A DNA stretch of 64,000 nucleotides from Lasiosphaeris hirsuta (taxonomy: Eukaryota > Ascomycota > Sordariomycetes > Sordariales > Lasiosphaeriaceae), in the NCBI GenBank assembly GCA_030549175.1, contig JAUKUA010000005.1:1178001-1242000 (forward strand), written 5' to 3'. Below the pieces are notes generated by a model. It saw only the letters and a program-made list of their open reading frames with translations, was not told the origin of the DNA and did no database searches. Shown here piece by piece: positions 58,796 through 64,000 of the stretch. Position 1 is the first letter of the stretch. Each line of letters opens with the position of its first letter. Position numbers and translations under genes: made by a program.

Positions 58796-60013
58796 ATGAC
58801 GGAGATGTCGGCGATGGCGACAGAAAGCCAGTCGGACCAGGACGTCAAGAAGCAGGTTGCTTTTTTGGGGCCATTTTCTTCGTACTCTCACCAGGTATGA
58901 GTTGAGCTGCTGTTTGGGTTACCTCTTGGGGGAGGATAGCCTGCGGCAAAATGAAAAAAGGAAGGAATTGGGCTCTGACAGAACATGGATGAAGGCGACC
59001 AAGATGGCATTTCCCGACCAGGAATGGGAATTGATACCAACTGAGACCATCAAAGGTACATGTACTGGTAGTTATAAAGATGTATCATTATTAACGTCCT
59101 CCCAGAAGTCTTTGACGCTGTGCAGACCGGCCGCACTCCCTTCGGCGTCGTCCCCTTTGAGAACTCGACCCACGGCACCGTCACCTTCACCCTAGACGGC
59201 CTAGCCGACCGCACCGGCGCCTACGCCAGCGTGGCCGTCTGCGCCGAAGTCTACCTCGATGTGCACCACTTCCTGCTCGGCCACCTCCCGCCGCCCGAGC
59301 CCATCACTACCACTACCGCTGCCGGAAACGGGATCCAGTCCCCCGGCGCCAGCACTCCCACCGGCGCCAACCCTGACCCGCTGCACCCGCACCCCCGCGC
59401 CCGCCCGCTCGTCAGCCTCAAGCACATCGCCCGCGTCTACTCGCATCCGCAGGCGTTCGGGCAGACGGCCGCCTTCCTGGCAACGTACCTGCGCGGCGTC
59501 GACATTGTCGACGTCAGCTCGACCAGCCGCGCCGCGGCCATGGTGGCGGCCGATGTGAGCGGCACGAGCGCGGCGATCGCCGGCGAGATTGCGGCCGAGG
59601 CCAACGGGCTGGGGGTGCTGGCGCGGTGCATCGAGGATCAGGAGGACAATGTGACGCGCTTCTTTGTCATTAAAAGGGGGGAGGGGGAGAGGGGGGAGGG
59701 GGAGAGGGGGGAGGGGAGCGGGGAAGAGTACGCCGGGCGGTACAAGTCGCTCGTGTCGTTTACCGTTCCGCACCGGACGCCGGGCGCCTTGGCTGATGTG
59801 CTGGATGCGTTTCGGAGGGCTGAGTTGAACTTGACGAGTATCAATAGCTTGCCGAGCTTGGATGCGCCGTTCCAGTACCTGTTTTTTGTCGAGTTCGAGG
59901 GCAGCCGGTTCGGTGACCCCGAGGGACGGGTCAGGGGGGTGTTTGAGGTGCTCGAGAAGGTGGCACAGCGGTGGAGGTGGTTGGGGAGCTGGGAGAATCA
60001 AAGGAGGGGGTGA
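58796..60013 (+). CDS. pha2: Prephenate dehydratase
   Basis: Converts prephenate to phenylpyruvate in phenylalanine biosynthesis. Exons 58796-58894, 58995-59055 and 59106-60013 give 355 aa; introns are 100 bp (gtatga) and 50 bp (gtacat). Catalytic half: VAFLGPFSSYSHQ, FPDQEWELIPTETIKEVFDAV across intron 2, GVVPFENSTHGTV, and DNVTRFFVI with the Thr-Arg-Phe catalytic signature. A C-terminal ACT domain begins KSLVSFTVPHRTPGALADVL and continues NLTSINSLPS; the usual ESRP Phe-binding motif is replaced by NSLP, so feedback control may differ. A Gly/Glu/Arg repeat from a G-rich minisatellite lies between the two domains, and a Gly/Ala/Thr/Pro insert of about 35 residues sits in the catalytic half. 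Confidence 0.93.
59675..59722 (+). repeat. 15-bp purine minisatellite inside PHA2
   Basis: About three copies of a 15-bp unit made only of G and A encode RGEGE repeats in frame, between the dehydratase and ACT domains. Unit length is a multiple of three, so copy changes keep the frame. Confidence 0.85.
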
Positions 60014-60711
60014 GGTTGACTGCAGCTAGTATCGTCACGGCATTAGAAGGGGAAGAAATATATATATATATATCATGGCTTTATGGGTAGTATGGAGTAA
60101 GACAGCGTAGTTTGCATGGATATCTGACTTGTGTGTGTTTCTGTGCAGCTTTTGTTCTTGCAAGTGACCATCCTGACTTACAACTACACCGCGTTGCACA
60201 TCTGATAGGGTATAGCCCTGGGGGAAATTTTACCTTTTCTCGAATCGGGGGGCTTGTGCCGTCCGCGATGTGCTACATGATACCATATAATGGTGTTTTT
60301 AGCGTAGTTAGGTGAGAAAGGGGCTATGAGGGGTGGTGTTGTGTTTGGGGACAACAAGGGTGTCGTGCCGGCCTTCGGGTCGGCTCAAGCCTGGATCCAC
60401 GGGCACTCCCATTATTCAATCTCCTTTGCCAACTGCTTTTTTTTTTTTTTTTTTGGGCGCATTACAGCCGCCCCGAGCATAGTAGATTTTCGGGCAGGTC
60501 GGATAACGCTCTAAATGTGATTTCGCAGTCCTCATGCAGTATGGTTAGGTACCTTAGATATAGATGGAAGATGGTTTTAAAGAGAGCTTTTTATTCAACG
60601 GATTCAATTAAAAGTGGGTCTATTTTCTACATTTAATCTCATTGCCAACATCATCTCATCTTCACAACCGTTCATTGCTTTGCCCTTCATATCAAAATAT
60701 CCAACCATACA
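60014..60711. other. Intergenic region between PHA2 and HTD2-like gene
   Basis: 698 bp. Contains a (TA)n run at 60058-60073, an 18-T run at 60437-60454 and AT-rich sequence just before the HTD2 start. No coding feature supported. Confidence 0.6.
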
Positions 60712-61942
60712 ATGAAACTCCCCTCAGCCCGCCTCCTCCGCCTACGGACTATACAAAATGCCCTCACCGCATCCTCACGGCAGTTCACCACCACCGCCGC
60801 CAAATTGAACACGGACAACCCCTTCACCCACGACCCCCCAACAAACGACACCAAACCCGCCCCCTTCGACCCCGACGCCTACATCCAAACCGCCAGAGAA
60901 ACCCTCGCCGCCCACCCCCCAAGCTCCTCCACGACACCCTCTCCCCCACCCCCTCTCACCTCCTCACCCTCGCCCTCGCAGACCACCTCCCCCCGTCCCT
61001 ATCTCCATCCCCTACCACCCCGTCCCACGTGGGCCCCCTGGCCTCGTACCCGCCGCCGCCGCCCACCACGCCGCTGCCGCAGGGCCACCACCTCGTCTAC
61101 TTCCCGATCCAGGTCCCGCCGTCGCGGCTGCAGCCCGACGGCACCGACCCCGACCACGGGCCCGGGGCGCCGTTTGTGCGGCGCATGTGGGCCGGCGGGT
61201 CAGTGGTGTTCTCGCGGGGGTGGGAGCGGGTGCTGCGGCTGGACGGGCGGCGGGCGGTGTGTGTCGAGACGGTCGGGGCGCCGGTGCTGCGGGCGGACAA
61301 GGTGCTTGTCGAGGTGCGGCGGCGGTATGGGGAGGGGGTGGAGGAGGTGGGAGGGGGACCGGGGTGGTGGTGGAGGAGGTGCGGCGGTTGGTGTTTATGC
61401 GGGAGAGGGAGGCGTGGGAGGCGGGGGAGGCGGGCAAAGGGAGGTCGGTGAGAGGTATGTTGTTTTGTTGTTGCTGATGGGTGCGGACTTCCCTGTCGCT
61501 CGCTGAACTCGGGGGAGATGGAACATTGCTACTAACACCGCGTTCAGCTCCTCAGAATCCATCCTTCAGCTTCACTCTTCGGCCCGACGCCACTCTTCTC
61601 TTCCACTTCAGCGCTCTCTCCTACAACGCCCACGCCATCCACCTCAACCCCGAGTACGCTCGCGCTCAAGAAGGCTACCGCGGTCTGCTGGTCCACGGCC
61701 CGCTGACGCTCGTGCTCATGCTTTCGGCCTTGCGTCATTTCTCGAAAACCCAAGACACCTGGGTTGAGTCAATCGACTACCGTAACCTAGCCCCTCTTTA
61801 CGTAGACGAAGAGCTGAAAGTCTGTGCCCGCGAGATAGAGTCCAGCGCTGCTACCACGCCGGGGACAAAGAGGTGGCAAGTCTGGATCGAGGGGCCTGAT
61901 GGGGGCCTCGCTGTCAGGGGAACAGCTGTGACAAGTCCCTAA
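60712..61942 (+). CDS. htd2: Mitochondrial hydroxyacyl-thioester dehydratase type 2 (HTD2-like), two apparent frameshifts
   Basis: Probable 3-hydroxyacyl-ACP dehydratase of mitochondrial fatty-acid synthesis. The N-terminus (MKLPSARLLRLRTIQNALTA...) is a basic presequence. Similarity to the family continues in three successive frames. The shift at the C-run 60915-60920 changes HPP to PKLLHDTLSPTPSHLLTLA. The shift near the G-run 61353-61357 leads into TGVVVEEVRRLVFMRERE. An intron follows (61455-61547, gtatgt, ctaac), then the last exon with LLFHFSALSYNAHAIHLNPEYA, GLLVHGPLTLVLMLSALRHF and DYRNLAPLYVDEELKVCARE, the hot-dog active-site region. Both shifts look like one missing base in a homopolymer. 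Consensus error seems likelier than decay, since the rest is intact. Pseudogene remains possible. Confidence 0.72.
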
Positions 61943-62353
61943 CACAGTCGCGGGATTGGATGAAACCCACGAGTCTTGAATTTCGTTTGTCTTTTGATGA
62001 CACATTAGATACCCGATTTTGCTCGCATCAGCTAAAAAGAAGCCAGCCACAACCACAGCCACCATAGCCCCTTATATTGCCCCTCAACCCAAATCCCAAG
62101 ACCAGCCCATCAATGTACTCCAGTTATCCATTTATGTACACATGAGACCGTAGAGAGCCCATCATCCATATCTGTTCACCTCAAATCTCTACCCCCACTA
62201 TCCCCAGGCTTGTATTCCTCCGAGACGGGTAGCGGGCATCAAGACCCACCTCCTTTGTTCCCAACCCTGATTCATCTATGGGGTATCAAACACAAAGGGG
62301 AAAGAAACCAGACAAAGGAAATAAGCTTTTAACCGTCAAGATGCACCGGCTGC
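61943..62353. other. Intergenic region between convergent HTD2-like and LRR genes
   Basis: 411 bp of shared 3' flank. No feature supported. Confidence 0.6.
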
Positions 62354-64000
62354 TCACGACGACTCGAACCCCGACTCCGTGAACTCGTGGATCATCTGCT
62401 TGAAGTCCCCTTCACCCCCTGGCGCTATCGGGATCACTATCGGGATCCCCGCCTCTTGCGGAGTGGAGATCTCCGAGACAGGGTCGAGCGTTTCTGTTGG
62501 GCTCTCCATCCCCTCGTCGGCCTGGCGGGTGTAATACGAGATCGGGATAGCCGTGTTGGCGAAGACACAAGACGAGCGGACAGTGGCGCGGCGGGGGCGC
62601 GGTGCCGCTCTCGCCACCGCTGTGTGCGCGGCCTCTTGCACGGCGGGGCTGGCATTTCTGGAATCATATTCATCTGGCTCCAGCGCAAGCCATGTCTCCT
62701 CCATGTCCTCCAAGCTATCGGCCGAGAGGTCAAAGTCAAGCGATTGGCCCGACGCCTGCTCAAGCGCCGTGCGGTTACGCAACAGATATCCGTCGAGCTC
62801 CTCGAACTGGCGGTCAAAGATACCGTGAAGCAAAATCCCTTCCTTGTGCTTGAGCCGCCCAACTGTCCCGCCGCTTCCTGAGGCCGTAGTGGTGCCATCG
62901 GTGCTCTTGCGCAGGCCCCGGAGGATGTTCTTCCAGATAGTTTCCCGGTCGGCGGGGGAGAAAGGGAAATCGATGATTTTGTAGTTATCCTTGAGGCTGC
63001 TTACCAGAAACTTGAGGCTTGTAAGGTTCAGCTGGTTGTCCTGGCAATCAACAACTCTCAGGCTTCGGTTCTCGCTGAGCACTCGTCCGAGAGTGCCTGC
63101 ATCGTCATGAAGGTTCTGGTTCCGTAGTTTCAGGTGCGTCATTGTTTTGTTATGGCACAGCCCGGCGAGCGAGCGAGCAAATCCTTTGGCAAGTTGACCG
63201 TCTTCTAGCTTGCCGGAAAAGCCTGACAGGTCCATATAGCGGATGGACTGGTTGTAAGCGAACAAGTCGTGGAGTTCTTTGACCATCTCGTTGCTACATG
63301 GTTCGTTAATGGCGTGGAGGGAGGGTGTCGGCGCTGTTCCCGCGAGATTGAGAAAAGACACAGATCTTGTGCATGCCAATGCCCTGATCAAGAGTAGGAA
63401 GTTGCTCTCGTCCCTGAACTCAACCAGCTCCATGGATAATCCAGCCGGGACCTTATTTTCACGTATAACATCCGCCAAGTCCTCGACTCCATCTTCTAGA
63501 GGATTACCACTGATGGAGAGGTGCATCTTGCTGTCTTCGCCAATGGCCCTGCAGAGTCTTGATGCCGCATCGCCGGTAATTCCACAGTGATTAAGCACTA
63601 GCTTCCGGAATCCCGAAGGCTTAGTTCCTCTGATCTCTTGCGACGTTTGGTGGAAGAACTGTCCCAAGTCACGCAGTGTTGCGGAGTTGATCTAAGTCAA
63701 AGTGTAAGTGATATGAGCAATCTTGTAGCTAGCGCTGCCTCCGCTCACCTTGAACCCAGAGAGGTCAAGTTCCTCTAAATTCTCGAGGTGGCTAAGGACA
63801 TCGTAGGGAAACAGCGTCCCGACGATGTCCCTCTCGCCTTGCAGGCTCCCGCGGAGATTCAGGTACCTCAGGTTGGCCAGGTGTGGTATAATGTCCAGCA
63901 AGAGACCGGCGGGTAGTCGTCCCGGATTCTCGGATAGGTTTAAAGACTGCAGCGGTTGGGGTCGTCCTAGGAGAGGCGCAATCAAGGTCCGCAAGGACTT
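62354..64000 (-). CDS. Leucine-rich-repeat (RNI-like) protein, C-terminal part, cut by window edge
   Basis: Minus-strand gene whose 5' end lies beyond 64000. Visible exons are from the right edge to 63749 and 63691-62354, joined across a 57-bp intron (gtgagc...ttag) in phase 0. At least 527 residues are present. Repeats of the ribonuclease-inhibitor/CARMIL-like type are visible: LQSLNLSENPGRLP, LRYLNLRGSL, LEELDLSGFK, FRKLVLNHCGITGDA, IRYMDLSGFS, MTHLKLRNQNLHDDAG and LRVVDCQDNQLN. The last 200 residues leave the repeat fold and include an acidic, Ser-rich region and a basic PRPRRATVRSS patch. LRR proteins of this kind usually act as scaffolds, but no specific function is recognised. Confidence 0.75.

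Noticed and set aside
1..64000. CRISPR array, bacterial operon, phage or biosynthetic cluster
   Set aside because: Every identifiable gene is a spliced or single-exon fungal nuclear gene with its own flanks; no direct-repeat array with spacers, and no contiguous pathway genes.

Overview
The window is nuclear DNA of a filamentous ascomycete (Pezizomycotina, most likely a Sordariomycete; the exact genus cannot be read from it). The evidence is the gene set (PAN1, ATG101, PEX3, BET5, a DUF1770 protein, complex I 14.8 kDa subunit), short introns (50-184 bp) that mostly carry CTAAC/CTGAC-type branch sites just before the acceptor, fairly GC-rich coding DNA, and long CT-rich leaders. I see no rRNA, tRNA, CRISPR array or intact transposon.

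Layout. 0-13.9 kb: PAN1 (+), a long non-coding stretch, a forkhead transcription factor (+), ATG101 (-). 14-21 kb: PEX3 (+), BET5 (-), a CaMKK-type protein kinase (+). 21-38 kb is gene-poor: a HAL4/SAT4-type kinase (+) and an unrecognised low-complexity protein (-) sit in more than 14 kb of non-coding DNA, including one decayed gene relic. 38-64 kb is dense with housekeeping genes: RPC19 (+), complex I 14.8 kDa subunit (-), BUD31 (+), a ZNF511-like C2H2 protein (-), an EST1/SMG7-type protein (+), adenosine kinase (-), 60S uL2/RPL2 (-), a DDT/WHIM-type chromatin protein (+), a DUF1770 protein (-), eRF1/SUP45 (+), prephenate dehydratase PHA2 (+), a mitochondrial HTD2-type dehydratase with two apparent frameshifts (+) and the C-terminal part of a leucine-rich-repeat protein (-, runs off the right edge).

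The genes do not form an operon or a biosynthetic cluster; each has its own promoter, and most neighbours are divergent or convergent pairs (ATG101/PEX3, BET5/CaMKK, nuo14.8/BUD31 and DUF1770/eRF1 are head to head). Functional themes are endocytosis and vesicle traffic (PAN1, BET5), organelle turnover and biogenesis (ATG101, PEX3), signalling kinases, and RNA/translation factors (RPC19, BUD31, SMG7/EST1-like, uL2, eRF1).

I did not find a convincing new multi-gene system. The most interesting signals are at gene-structure level: two GC-AG introns in neighbouring genes, a uORF whose stop overlaps the CaMKK start codon as ATGA, three stop-free introns of length 3n (one at the very end of eRF1 that keeps the same stop codon), an array of Prk1-type phosphorylation motifs in PAN1, a purine minisatellite inside PHA2, two homopolymer frameshifts in HTD2, and a gene relic at 30.4-30.8 kb. 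All exon coordinates were worked out by eye from splice signals, reading phase and remembered family similarity; no alignment or search was run.
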